From NCBI GenBank assembly GCA_905147135.1, contig LR990041.1:12399907-12463906 (forward strand): 64,000 nt of DNA, in the 5' to 3' direction. Under the pieces are notes generated by a model, which worked only from the letters and a program-made list of their open reading frames with translations, did no database searches and had not been told where the DNA came from. This document shows positions 46,440 to 57,023 of the stretch, piece after piece. Every line of letters begins with the position of its first letter. Position 1 is the first letter of the stretch. This DNA is from Blastobasis lacticolella. Taxonomy: Eukaryota; Arthropoda; Insecta; Lepidoptera; Blastobasidae. The translations under genes were made by a program, and so were the position numbers.

Positions 46440-46568
46440 TAGGTATCGAGTTTAGTATTACGATATGATCAGTTCTAAGTCTTAACACAGCTGCTCCTCC
46501 ACTATCGACTTACAATTCGCGCGAGAGTGACCTTTCTTCTCCCTTATTCCTAGACGACTTCCGTCTGT

Positions 46569-46709
46569 CATTTTATATTTAATAAAATGAGCAACTCCTT
46601 TATGCAAAAAATTTAAAAAACTCAAATTAATGTTCGACATTTTTATATTTAATCAAATGAGCAACTTATTTGTACAAAATATTAAACTAAACTCAAATTA
46701 ATTTTCAGA
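46569..46709 (+). repeat. Tandem duplication, about 70-bp unit
   Basis: CATTTTATATTTAATAAAAT, GAGCAACT and CTCAAATTAAT recur as two adjacent units, about 80% identical. Confidence 0.8.
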
Positions 46710-47109
46710 ACCAATCAATCAATCTTGGCCTTAGACATACATTATAGATGATTTAAACAGCGTGACTGTTAATGGTACGGCACTTTTTCTGAACAGTATA
46801 CAATATTCACAGAGTCATTGTTGTAATGTCCAGTAAAATACGTGGCTTTGCGGGTACCGCTCTGTTTCTGCTCCAGCTACTGCGGCACGGTGCATTACCC
46901 GCGTCCCCCGCATTCGAGAGCTATTTGCCGCCGGAGATCAGATTAATGTTGCCACTTTTCTACTTGTCACGACCACGAAACTTTCTGAATAAACTCCAGC
47001 CAAAATTGTGAACATAACATTGCACAAAATGTAGCAGCTTAGACCACAAATCGAATGCGTATTGCGCGACTTGATCTAAATTTATCCCACAATATTTGAG
47101 GAAGTTCTT

Positions 47110-47272
47110 CTTGATCCAATCTGGTCAATTTTCCCTGGTAGCAGGGTCACGCAGGTCAGATGGTAGTCGCTCTACTGTACCTTATCGCCAAATCCTGGAT
47201 CATGGTCTAGGCTGACCCCGGGCCCTCGTCCTCAAGAGCACAACCGGGACATTAACGCTAAGATGATGATTA
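47110..47272 (+). repeat. SINE2 3' body fragment
   Basis: GATCCAATCTGGTCAATTTT, AGGTCAGATGGTAGTCGCTC, GATCATGGTCTAGGCTGACC and GAGCACAACCGGGACATTAA match the second half of SINE2; the head is missing. Confidence 0.75.
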
Positions 47273-47794
47273 CTTGAGTAAGTTCTTCAAGTCGCGATTG
47301 TTTCAAACCTTTGAACCTTGCAAAAGCTTGAAAATCAAAAAATATTCTTTGTCCTTTCGCAATTATTGGAAATTCCATTTCTTTTTCTCTTCATTTCCAG
47401 TGGGTTCTTCCGTCGTGCGGATATTACTTCTCGGCACCAACACATGGCGGCCGATTCTGAATATATTCGAACACGTATTAATATCAGAGTGGTACGAAAC
47501 TTGCAAGATATCACTGTTTTAACAACAAAATATCTTCCAAAAACGGTTGAACTACGATTTAAATAGATCTCTCTGAGGAATCTTAAAAAATAATAGTAAT
47601 AATGATTAAATTTGACTTTTCCATGAGAACAACAAATTCGATTTATCTCTTTGACATTGCTGGGTTTGTCATTGAGTACGATCTTCGAAACTTCGCCATT
47701 ATTAGTAAACTCGGCGTAATTAATTAAACGAGTGTAAGAATACCCACTCAGGTTCTTAGTGATGTAAGGATGTTTTTTGTCATTTGTCATTTAT

Positions 47795-48046
47795 TTATTG
47801 CTTCACATAATCTTTCATGTTCATGGCTTCCACATAATCTTTGGATGAGATGACATCGATTGATGAAGATTCTATGCTCCTGAGTCTCCGACTCGTCGTT
47901 CCCTCGCCAGGCAGGGAGGGAGGGAGAGGCCTGGAGAGTATAAAATAGAGTTCTTCAATAACCTTATCAAAAAATATCACTTGACCCGAAGTACACGATA
48001 AACGATATTCTCGCTGTGTAAAGATTCCACGCATAAGACTCGACAT
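47795..48046 (-). CDS. Unrecognised small ORF (83 codons), doubtful
   Basis: A minus-strand frame begins with ATG at 48044-48046 and ends in TAA at 47795-47797, which overlaps AATAAATAAAT, a possible polyadenylation signal. The protein starts MSSLMRGIFTQREY, contains a Ser/Pro/Arg-rich middle (SRPLPPSLPGEG, SRRLRS) and ends with KDYVEAMNMKDYVKQ, where KDYV occurs twice. No domain is recognised. A GTAAG sequence just upstream of the ATG on the same strand looks like a 5' splice site, but it would exclude the ORF rather than join it. The frame might be a last exon, a dead fragment or chance. Confidence 0.2.
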   Translation of the reverse strand: MSSLMRGIFTQREYRLSCTSGQVIFFDKVIEELYFILSRPLPPSLPGEGTTSRRLRSIESSSIDVISSKDYVEAMNMKDYVKQ

Positions 48047-48520
48047 GATGTTCGTGACTTACCTTATGTTATGATCCAGATCGGTCTTTTTAGATCCAAT
48101 CTGATACAATATATTATTAACCAGAAAGGCATAATCGTCTCTTCCTGGAAAACATATATTTTTTTAACACATCCCACATGAAGTTCAATATAGTACTAAC
48201 TCAAAAAAATCTATTTTGAAATATCGTGTCTCAAAGATTTAAAAATTAATATAACTGATTAATTATTTGAATTTTGTTGCTGTGTTATGGCTCTTTATAT
48301 TCTACTGACTGTTTTGGCTTTTATAGTTATACCGCTTATTTAAGAAGGTGCTTTTCGCCACCACTTTGAGTTAAAACTGTATAGCCAACTCAACTCAAAT
48401 GAATATTTTTTTGTATTTATTTCGGTCTCGCCTGTTCATTGGTAGTTGTCCAGTCTCTCAGGTCAGTCAGTCAACAATTAGGGTCAATAGGGTGTACTCA
48501 GACTAGTCAGACTATCTTGA

Positions 48521-48700
48521 GAGATGATAAACAAGGATGTGTTGCATCTTTATGGCTTTCAATATTTATATGGACAGCTGCTTGAAAAATTTGAAAGAGA
48601 TGGATTGAGTGAATGAGTTGCGTGTCGAGTGTCTCCTATACGTTGATGACCAAGCTTTACTTGCGTCGTCGAAAGTTCAAGTCAAAAAAGCAAATATGAA
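48521..48700 (+). pseudogene. Non-LTR reverse transcriptase palm fragment
   Basis: Across one frameshift the sequence reads KQGCVAS, then WLFNIY-like codons with MDSCLKNLKEMD, an in-frame TGA, then NELRVECLLYVDDQALLAS. KQGC and YVDD (48639-48650) are the hallmark RT motifs, and YVDD carries the catalytic aspartate pair. The surroundings match a moth LINE family different from families A and B, whose readable parts lie further downstream in the protein. About 55 codons remain, so it is dead. Confidence 0.8.
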
Positions 48701-49049
48701 AAGGAAATGTATTTTTTCTTTCTCAGTATTTACTAAAATTTGTACAAGGATCTCAATAGTCAAGGAACTATTCCCGAAAAACTAAAAATACATACTAAAT
48801 ATTTTCAAAATTTCTTTATTCACCGGTTTCCGAAGTAAAACATGTTTTTGTCCAAAAAATTTATGAAGTTTCAACTTTTCTCTGCACTGACGAAAATTGG
48901 GCTCATGCTACTCAAATAGCTCTAATGGTTCGGCGGAACAAATGTACGAAATAGCACAAATCTAATTTGAAATGCCGAATGTTTGCACTAACAGCTCCCG
49001 CTATTTTCTTTGCGTTACCATTTGAAATGACCTCCGCATTGTATAAATG

Positions 49050-49253
49050 CTAGTACTACGGGGAGGTCGAGCTTTATCTCTGGTTCTACCTACCCGAAGT
49101 AAATGAAACATGGTTTAGATTGTACCATGTACTTCAAGTTACCAAAATATCAAAACCAATTCTAAATCCGTTAAGAAGTTTGCGTAATACGCGAACAAAC
49201 AAACAGACAAGTACGGACACGGTTTTTTACAGTTTTATAATAGTATACAACAT
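49050..49253 (-). mobile_element. Helitron-like fragment, antisense
   Basis: CTAGTACTACGGGG at the left would be a reversed CTAG end; ACAAACAAACAGACAAGTAC and TTATAATAGTATAC at the right resemble the 5' part. Diverged. Confidence 0.45.
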
Positions 49254-49860
49254 ACATACAAATAATAGGCTTGGTAGTAATTTTTGTTTATTGTAATTAT
49301 TTTAATTAAGCCAGAGCAAAGGCAACTCCTCATACATTCGTGTAAACAAATAAAAAATCTTTATGAAAAGTAAAGAACAGCGAAAAATTAATTCCCAGAT
49401 TCACTCAGTCATTTATTTCCTACTGACACTGAGTACAAAACAGAATTTCCTGGGTGAATAGTATTTTGTATGCGCAAAGATGATATTTACTCTCTAGAAT
49501 TACAACGGCTGTAGAACGCCTAGTTATCGGGAAATAGACGGAGGCAATCGTCGACGGACACCTTATCGTCAGCTAGTTAAGCGTTTCGCTGATTGCTGGA
49601 TTGAGTTATAAATCTACTCTGGCACGCGATACATCCGTAAAACAAACAAGTAGCATACACAGGAAGCGTTCTTTGTATTCATTTAGACATGGATAGGTAT
49701 TGTCACTGTCGATTATTATTATATTCCGATATTATCTTGTTTTGCAACGAGTTTAGATTTCCCACTCAAGAAGTACAGTCGGTTTGTCGCTTTGATCCTC
49801 TGGGTGTTTTACCCTTTTAAGCTATCGTCTGATTATGCGACAAATAATAAGTACATTATT

Positions 49861-49975
49861 CTGTATGTCCTGTCGTAAGCAGTGTATCCGAAACTATCAC
49901 CTAATCTTCTTATTGTGTCCTTGGATGTTCTGTCGCAAGCAGCGTACCCGTAACTTTCAGCTAATCTTCGTAGTT
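49861..49975 (+). repeat. Two-copy tandem repeat, 59-bp period
   Basis: ATGTCCTGTCGTAAGCAGTG and the next 30 bases recur as ATGTTCTGTCGCAAGCAGCG, about 80% identical. An open frame through it is therefore internally repeated and not accepted as a gene. Confidence 0.75.
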
Positions 49976-50595
49976 ATTCTCATTAATAATATAATATTAA
50001 ATAATAATATTAACTGAAACAATGCCATTTATTCTAAACATTTTTTTACGAAACCACCTGTTCCCCAGTTAGTGATAAATCAAAATATTGAATAATCATG
50101 AACGAAACCAGGAACCGCAGAGCTAGCCAAGTATACCAAAACTTTCCTGCTACAAAGACCCCGCAATCACACTGTCTTAATTTCATGGCAGCAGTTGTGT
50201 GTGCTGTGTGAATATTACAGACGGAAATGGGTCGACTTTAGTACCCGCTTGATGTGCAAACTTTAAATTAAACAAAGACGTCGAGCCGAATCATAAAGCT
50301 CTTCTAGAAACCACTGGACTGTGGCGCGCTCAACTTAATGCTTCCTATAATTGTGCTGAACCAAGAGTTCGTTTTGATTGAGATGATGTCGTATACCTTT
50401 GCATAACTGGTCTTAGTTAGCACAATTTTATATTAGGTTGGCACAAAATAATAATAACAGGAAAACAATCGATTCCAGTAATAAAAATTTAACGAGTCTA
50501 CATCAATCATGTACACTATCGCAAATTTATCAATACTTGTTATTTATAATGACATGTATTTCGAAACATAATTGATGGATTGCTGTAAAAATTTT

Positions 50596-50611
50596 AATAT
50601 TATATTTTCAG
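50596..50611 (+). promoter_or_regulatory. Candidate 3' splice site upstream of the GPCR
   Basis: AATATTATATTTTCAG followed by TACG is a good polypyrimidine-AG acceptor ending at 50611. If used, a 5' UTR would splice to an exon that starts 56 bases before the ATG. A TAA in frame at 50617-50619 lies between, so no coding sequence could be spliced on in this frame. Confidence 0.45.
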
Positions 50612-50667
50612 TACGTTAACTACAGCAAACTGTATTAAACCATCGGCGTAGACGGAATTTCTTAAAT

Positions 50668-51606
50668 ATGGGTTTCGTTAGTGGTAACGATACGTTTAAT
50701 AATGTAAAGGAAATAGATAATTCTAATTTTAGTGTTTTTTTGAATGAAACATTCTTCGTTCCCCAGCCGAGCCCCATCATGACTGCACCTTTGAACATGG
50801 GCCTGCTGTTATCCCTGGTTGTTCTAGCTATAGGAGTTACTTCATGGATATTGAAACCGTTAATGCGTAATTTTAAAAACTACCTGTTACTCAGTGCTAT
50901 ATTTTCAGACTTAATGTTTTTTATAATGTGCTACAGTAGTGATAAATTTTCGGGTGACAAAGATTTATATTTATATTGCAGTTCGGATATGACCTTATTA
51001 CCTGAGTGTCCATGGATACACTTAACTGAAATAAGTTTGAACTTTTTTCTGACTGCATACTGCTGTTGGATGTTTATTCTTTCTGTAGTATTTTACGTGG
51101 ACGTGGTAGAAATGTTCTACATGGTTATAAAAAGAAAAATATTAATTAGCAGTGTTTTCGCTTGGGGCGTGCCGTTTGTAATAGCGATGGCAACAGTGCT
51201 CTATACATTTTTCAATATGGAATTTCTGATTGTAATTAGAATAATGAAACTGTATAATGTACCGCAGCTAATTTTGTTAATAGCAAATATATTTTTATAT
51301 ATAAAAGCTTTAGTAACGTTGCTAAAAATGTCGCCACTAGGAACAAGGCAGAGGTCACGAAAACTTAAAATGATTTCAATAATCTTTATGTCCAGTGCGT
51401 CCATCCTTGTTGTAGCCATATTATTAATATTTCAAAATTCGATGATAATTGTAGATAGTGCAGCATTCTTCATTTTTGTGATCCAAACAGTGGCGACAAA
51501 CATAATTTTCTTGACACTTAAATTGAATATGACAATTTGGAGTACATATTACGTTTCGTTACAAAACAATTTAAGAAATATTCGGCTGCTATTAGTTTTC
51601 CAATAA
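50668..51606 (+). CDS. Seven-transmembrane receptor, Methuselah-like/secretin-class GPCR without large ectodomain
   Basis: 312 residues, starting at the first ATG after an in-frame TAA at 50617-50619. Seven hydrophobic segments lie at about 42-62, 71-89, 121-146, 157-182, 198-219, 234-256 and 262-285. TM3 carries AYCCWMF, comparable to the conserved Trp region of class B receptors, and TM4 carries AWGVPFVIA, matching the GWGxP signature. Together they point to the Methuselah-like group of plasma-membrane receptors. The N-terminus is only about 40 residues, with three N-glycosylation sequons (N7, N20, N26) and no signal peptide, so the usual ligand-binding ectodomain is absent. The canonical cysteine in the second extracellular loop is missing; C104 and C114 before TM3 might pair instead. 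The coding region has no intron. Ligand and function are unknown. It is intact and AT-rich like its surroundings; a retrogene or a lineage-specific paralogue are both possible. Confidence 0.82.
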   Translation: MGFVSGNDTFNNVKEIDNSNFSVFLNETFFVPQPSPIMTAPLNMGLLLSLVVLAIGVTSWILKPLMRNFKNYLLLSAIFSDLMFFIMCYSSDKFSGDKDLYLYCSSDMTLLPECPWIHLTEISLNFFLTAYCCWMFILSVVFYVDVVEMFYMVIKRKILISSVFAWGVPFVIAMATVLYTFFNMEFLIVIRIMKLYNVPQLILLIANIFLYIKALVTLLKMSPLGTRQRSRKLKMISIIFMSSASILVVAILLIFQNSMIIVDSAAFFIFVIQTVATNIIFLTLKLNMTIWSTYYVSLQNNLRNIRLLLVFQ

Positions 51607-51607
51607 A
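51602..51607 (+). terminator. AATAAA polyadenylation signal overlapping the GPCR stop
   Basis: AATAAA shares bases with the TAA stop at 51604-51606. If used, the 3' UTR would be only 15-30 bases long. Another ATAAAT lies at 51640. Confidence 0.5.
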
Positions 51608-51689
51608 AAAAATCCTATATTTCACCATCTTTTGTCTCATATAAATACTATTATAAAGCGTGACCCGTATCTAGTATTAGTTGGCGCGT

Positions 51690-52680
51690 GATAATAAAAC
51701 TTGAACGTTTATAAAACTCAGCGACTTGAGGCGATGTGAGTCCACCCAGAGGACTTGTCAACGGTAACAAGAGACGGGTTCGGTCAAAAGAAGACCAGGT
51801 TTGCGAAGGCAGCGATGTACTGAGCCCCGAGATTACCGCTTTTTGGTGAGTCAGGCTTGTGGAACCGTAAGGCGTCAAGTATGGACCTAAAGAAGAGCTT
51901 TGAAGAAGTAAGAGGAGCAGTCAGGGCGAGGCTTTTGGCTACCGATATGAAGAGTTACCGCCCGGCCCGTGGGCACCGAGTTGCAAGACTTCAGTTAATT
52001 TACACACATATACTCTGGAGGGTTGGAACAAAGTTTTGTCTTTCGATGAAGCTAATATATAGTAAGGATCGTTTTAGTAAGGACCGACGAAGAAGCTATC
52101 TTTATATAGTAAGGATCGACACCGGCGAGTACTACGAAGACCAGGCGAAAATTATGCGGATATGTGTTTCAAAGTAATCACTGCTTATGGCGGAGGCTCT
52201 GTTATATTTTGGGCAGCAATTAATTTGACTGTGCATACGGAGCTAGTTTTCATAGAAAATTGAACATTATATGCATACGGATACATAACAAAGGTCGTAA
52301 TTCCACAAGCACAACCCTCATTAACCAGTCTTAGAGAAGATTACATTTTTATGGACGACAATGCTCGCGCTCTCCGTTCTCCGGTGACGTGGAAGCGTAG
52401 ATATATGCAAGAAGTTGGGATCTGTCGTTTAGATTAACCAGCTCAAACTCCTGACCTCAATTCAATTAAAGACGTCTCGGATGTCCTTAAAAGATGGGTA
52501 AGATCAGTGCAACCTACTCCACAAAACATCAGGAAGCTAAAAATAATCTTTGCAGAAGAGTGACTCTGTGTGACTGAGCTGAGAAGTGGAAGCTGTGATT
52601 TTGGTATTTTGGCAAGAGATGGTTATATTCGTTATTAGAATTTCACGCTTACACTTTTGTAATAAATTTACAAAAAAAAT
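51690..52680 (+). pseudogene. Tc1-like transposase, dead copy
   Basis: Across frameshifts and stops, the plus strand reads HRVARLQLIYTHILW, WNKVLSFDEANI, GGGSVIFWAAI, FMDDNARA and PAQTPDLNSIKDVSDV, the consecutive landmarks of Tc1-family DDE transposases. The first catalytic Asp is at 52045-52047 and the second at 52354-52359. At the third position, where the family has Glu in DLNPIE, the codon is AAA (Lys, 52468-52470). A TAA replaces the usual Trp before PAQ at 52435-52437. The inverted ends are not recognisable, so the limits are approximate. It lies just downstream of the GPCR on the same strand. Confidence 0.85.
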
Positions 52681-53925
52681 CTGTTGTCTTTATTATTAAT
52701 CCATTCTTAATGTTTGGAGAAGTACATCGATTTCATTGAAATCATCTAATATTTATGAAAATATTTGTCACTTCACGTATCTATATTAATTTACGAAATC
52801 GGCCTTTCAATGTAAATTTCCGTAGGTACCCGTTTTTTTTGCAAAGGAGTGTATTACTAAAACATACATGTACATGTAAGGTATTACATTGTTGTCTGAA
52901 AAAATTTCAGCTACGACTTTGCAGTGACAAATTACCCTAAAAATATAGCCGCTTGAGTGATTGATGTTCTTAAGTAACACATAATATTCTTATTTGTATT
53001 TAGAATGGAAGGAATAATAGCCAAGATGTGATGGATTTAGGTTTGAACAACTCTCTTCTAGACCACGAGTGAGATACAAATTTCTTCAGTCATTTCCTCG
53101 CGAGCGATAACTTGTAAATGCTTCAGAGAGTTGTATCATAAAGCTGGCTATTTCTCGGTTCACCGAATCTATTTGTAATGTTTTGATAAGATCAAAATTC
53201 TTTGAAAATACTTTTAAAATCACACCTATTTTTACCGGACTTCATAAACGGAGGAGAAAGAATATTGAGTTAATCGGAACATTAGAAAAATATATGTTTT
53301 AGTTAGAGTATGGACCGCAATATCTGTACTACACCTATTTGTTTGTCGTAGAGTAGATACAGCGCCGTTCCGATCGACCCGTTTTCGAGATAAATGGAAA
53401 CATTTGTTATCACCGAAAAGCGCCCCCTAGCAAGTCCACACCATAACTCCTATCTTATCCATGGGAAACTGTTGCAGGGGTCACAATTTTAACAAAAAGA
53501 TTTTTAACTTTTAAATTAAATGTTAAGTGTTGTGTGTTATACACAAGGACAAACATTCTAATTTAGATATTGCTTAGTAATCTCATAGTCTAAGACGTTC
53601 TTGCAAATTTGTATACTCTAAAAATTAGGATTCCTCCAACTGTCATATCTAAACCCAGCCAGTCTAGCCATCTTTGACAGCTCCGCTTGCGTGATGCGTG
53701 TATGGTAGAAAATTGACAGGTCGAAGTTCGACTATTTCTACCAACATCGTGTAGGATCGATTGTGTAGGATCATCCGCCAATCCGCCTCCTTTGTACACC
53801 GAAAGTACGTGAATTGTCTATGGACCAAGAATTTCTACCACAAACAGCTTATGTCAGATAATGTTATCTTATGTCAAATCCCATAAATTTTTTCAACCCA
53901 AACGATTGTAGATTAACGAAACCTC
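52681..53925. other. No gene seen
   Basis: AT-rich; GTGTAGGATC is repeated at 53749 and 53763. No domain or element ends recognised. Confidence 0.4.
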
Positions 53926-53927
53926 TT

Positions 53928-54025
53928 GGCTAAGGCCGCTGGTATTGTAATTGTCCATTGACAGTGGCGCCACTTCCATCAGGTGTCCCGCTTCCTTGTT
54001 TGTCCACCGTATAACATTAAAAATG
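53928..54025 (+). pseudogene. Retrotransposon family B tail fragment
   Basis: GCTAAGGCCGCTGGTATTG, CTTCCATCAGGTGTCCCGC and TTCCTTGTTTGTCCACCGT plus an A-rich end: the last 90 bases of the family. Confidence 0.65.
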
Positions 54026-54136
54026 CACTAAAGAAAACCGTATCTAAATGGGTCAAACAGTTTTGGTGATAAAAGCGGCAATATTCAAAGGGAAACACAA
54101 ACAAACGAACAAATTAACACACAATCTGTCATCGTA

Positions 54137-54182
54137 AACTCAGTTCCAAAGAGATTCCAAAGAGCATTTCAATCTCTTTGCT
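54137..54182. repeat. Interlocked short hairpin
   Basis: CCAAAGAGATTCCAAAGAGC and AATCTCTTTGCTCTG pair as CAAAGAGATT/AATCTCTTTG, with a tandem CCAAAGAG. Confidence 0.55.
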
Positions 54183-55179
54183 CTGTTCCATCGCGTCGTC
54201 CGTCCGTCGTAGTTACAAACAGATTTTTGTTAGCGTACTACTATTTCATTGTACCTACTTGTAGAATCTCAAAATAAATTAAAATATAACTAAGGGAAAG
54301 CCTTCTTGCCACTAACCATGAAGGTAGCTAACTTTCCAATCTCTTTGCTGGGGATGACTCACCTCATAAAAAGTGAAGATTTGGGAAATAAATTTTTTAT
54401 TTTATTTTTTTGTAGCCTTCGGCACATTCTTGTAGTAATTTCGGGAAATGAGTCTTGAGGACAGGGTGAGGTGAACTGTAAATAATAGAAAATGTAACTT
54501 CGTAGAACACAGCATGAATATTTATGACTGTGTTCTGAATAAAGTAAAATTAAATAAAATTATATTTCCCCGGACGGCGTGAGTAGGTACTTTGTATACT
54601 AGCTGTAGATACAAAATAGCGCCCATGCTTTAAAAATATAAATTTTTGATACCATATGATATCACCGGCAGGATGCTACTGAGGTGGTTCGTTACCCATA
54701 CTAAACTTCTCTTACCATTTTATTGATATTATGTTGGTGGTATTCCCTGTATTAAAAAATTTTAGGTACCCATTTATTAGAACAAAACTTACACTTATCT
54801 AGGACATTTGTATACTACAAATACAATGGAGTATTCAGTAATAAATATACAAATTGGTATAAACACTGCGCTATCAGTAGCCACGCCGCGCACTAAAATA
54901 TGTGGCCCAGTATTTGGATCGAGCACTAGGGAGCAACTAGCGTTATCTAGCTTGATAGCGGCGAGCGAGCGGGTCGTTCTGAAACATCAATAGATAATAA
55001 AAATATAACACCAACAAGCTGGATTTTTGTGTAGGTAACTTTTCGCGGGCATCTTTTATGGCGCTTAACTTATTCGTATTTTGAAGCAGATCCATGACTT
55101 CTTTAGACATTGTTTTTAACATAGTTATCCTGCAGAGATGAAGATTTTCATCATCATCTCTGCCAGTGTCCGCTTTCCT

Positions 55180-55345
55180 ACCCATTCTTGTCCACTTCAC
55201 CGAGTCCTCGGCATCCTCGCGTCGTAAGCCGTTTTTTGTTGGTTTTGAGTTTGCGGATATGTTTCGTCAGCGCTGGCCATGTCTCGCAGCCATAGAGCAT
55301 CACAGGTCTAATTATACTCTTGATAAGTGAAGACATTATAGCATA
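55180..55345 (-). pseudogene. LINE reverse-transcriptase C-terminal fragment (YGCETW region)
   Basis: Minus-strand codons read SLIKSIIRPVMLYGCETWPA, then LTKHIRKLKTNKKRL. The LYGCETW..LT..H..KL pattern follows the RT domain in many RTE/jockey-like elements. The frame breaks near 55180, and the minus-strand open frame below it (54943-55200) is not recognisable. Confidence 0.7.
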
Positions 55346-55549
55346 AAAGTAATAGAGAGATTTTGCTTATGGTGAGAATTCATTCAAAGGAGTTGGGCTC
55401 AGTTCAAGCATATAAAAGACAACGGTGACCAATCGGAATACAATTATTACCTTTTCAAATTCGGAGGATCTGGGTAAATTTTTTTATCTGTAGGTTAGTT
55501 ACAAGGATTTTTTTAATTAATAATAAAAAAAAAGATTAAAAAATGCTCG

Positions 55550-55748
55550 GCAGGCGACATTTAGCCCCAAATTAAGCAAAACTTGTATTATGGGTGCTAG
55601 ATAACTGTTAAATTACTTACATACTTTTATAAACACGCAGACACGTAACATAAATTAAAATTTATTATTTCATTTCTGTACGGCCGGGAATCGAACCCGT
55701 GACATCTTGCGTGGCAGACGTATTAATGATTGAACCACTCAGGCCGTC
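55550..55748 (-). repeat. SINE1 copy, antisense
   Basis: The reversed head ends at 55748 with GACGGCCTGAGTGGTTCAAT; the B box GGTTCGATTCC is intact; the middle is shortened; TTTGGGGCTAAATG marks the body end. Confidence 0.8.
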
Positions 55749-56014
55749 AATAAAAAGCGGAATGTTTCAAACGTTTCATTCATCTTTTTATTTCTTTTTC
55801 TTTTTAGTTTGCTAACAATTTATAAAAGTGTAAACAGGTTTGTTTATAGAAACGGAAATGGAATATTTCAATGAAAGTAAAAAAGCTGTTTGGATTCTTT
55901 GAGAGTCGGTATGGCAATATTTTCGGCAAGTTTTACCTTTATCATGTCTGGCCTGATTCGCCCGTATAAATACCACTCTTCTATAGAAGACCAACAAGCA
56001 ATTTTCTTTTTTAT

Positions 56015-56210
56015 ACTACTTGCTAACAAGCTTACGGCCTGCCTGATGGTAAGCAGTCACCGCAGCCTATGGGCGTTTGCAATACCAGGGGCATCACCCA
56101 CGCGTTGCCGACACCGTAAAAACCTTTCCACCTCTATCTTGAAGAACTCCATGTTGTACTCTCCAGGGAAAACCTCTCCAGGTAGTTCATACCACAACCG
56201 AACTGGGCTT
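56015..56210 (-). pseudogene. Retrotransposon family A 3' fragment, antisense
   Basis: CTAACAAGCTTACGGCCTGC, CACGCGTTGCCGACACCG, TTGAAGAACTCCATGTTGTA and TCTCCAGGTAGTTCATACCA are the family A end in reverse, very close to the 10.06-kb copy. Confidence 0.82.
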
Positions 56211-57023
56211 TGTTTACAAATTTTTTCATTTACAAATAAAAATACTATTATTAATAATATTATAATATTTACTGTTTATATACAGTTAGTTTAAAAAAAA
56301 TTGTATACATTTTAAAATATTGTGTAATAAATATTTTGTGTATATTTATGTGCTCAAGATATTGCAAAGTTTTTTATACCAGAAATGAATTCTGCGTTAC
56401 TGATTTATAAGAAATTATTTATTAGCTACACATGAACTACATTGGCCATTTCTTTTTTGTACAAGCAGATCCATCAAAAATTCTATCCAACCAATCCTCT
56501 CCATTTTGCCTAAGCTCGAAGGTGGTATGAAATTGTACTCGCGCCCAATATCGACGCAAAATACGGCTGACCTGTCGGACGATACGTGCTCGTGAATGTA
56601 TCATAACGGCCGATGGTCAATCGGCGGCCATTGTCGATGCCTCGGCCCACTGCGATAACGCTGCGGCCGGATGCTCTGCAGGTATTGTACCGTGAGTGGC
56701 GCGATAGCCATGAGACCAGGGCCTCTTCGGATCGGAAACTCGGATAGATAAATTTGTAGTTTTGTAGTAACATTGTTAATGTAAAAAGTGTATTTAAAAT
56801 ATTTTTGAAATTGCGCTTGCCGCTTGCTAAACAGGAAATCATTCTACGTTTGTACGTTAGGGGTAATCTCCAAAACTATACTGAACAGATTTAGAAAATT
56901 CCTTTCACCAATAGGAAGTCACATTATTTCTAAGTGACATAGATTACTTTTCATCAAACAATATCCTGCGGCCCTGCGGGATAGTTGATTTTTTACAGAG
57001 GTGACGAATAAAAATCAACTTAA
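56211..57023. other. No gene seen; Helitron-like scrap at 56865-56960
   Basis: 56510-56720 is CG-richer without a recognisable product. 56865-56960 contains CTCCAAAACTATACTGAACA, TTCCTTTCACCAATAGGAAG and GTGACATAGATTAC, the 5' region of the Helitron-like family. Confidence 0.45.

Noticed and set aside
47318..47566. Overlapping small ORFs near 47.3-47.6 kb, including one ending YLPKTVELRFK
   Set aside because: Competing frames on both strands, and no recognisable domain or splice structure.
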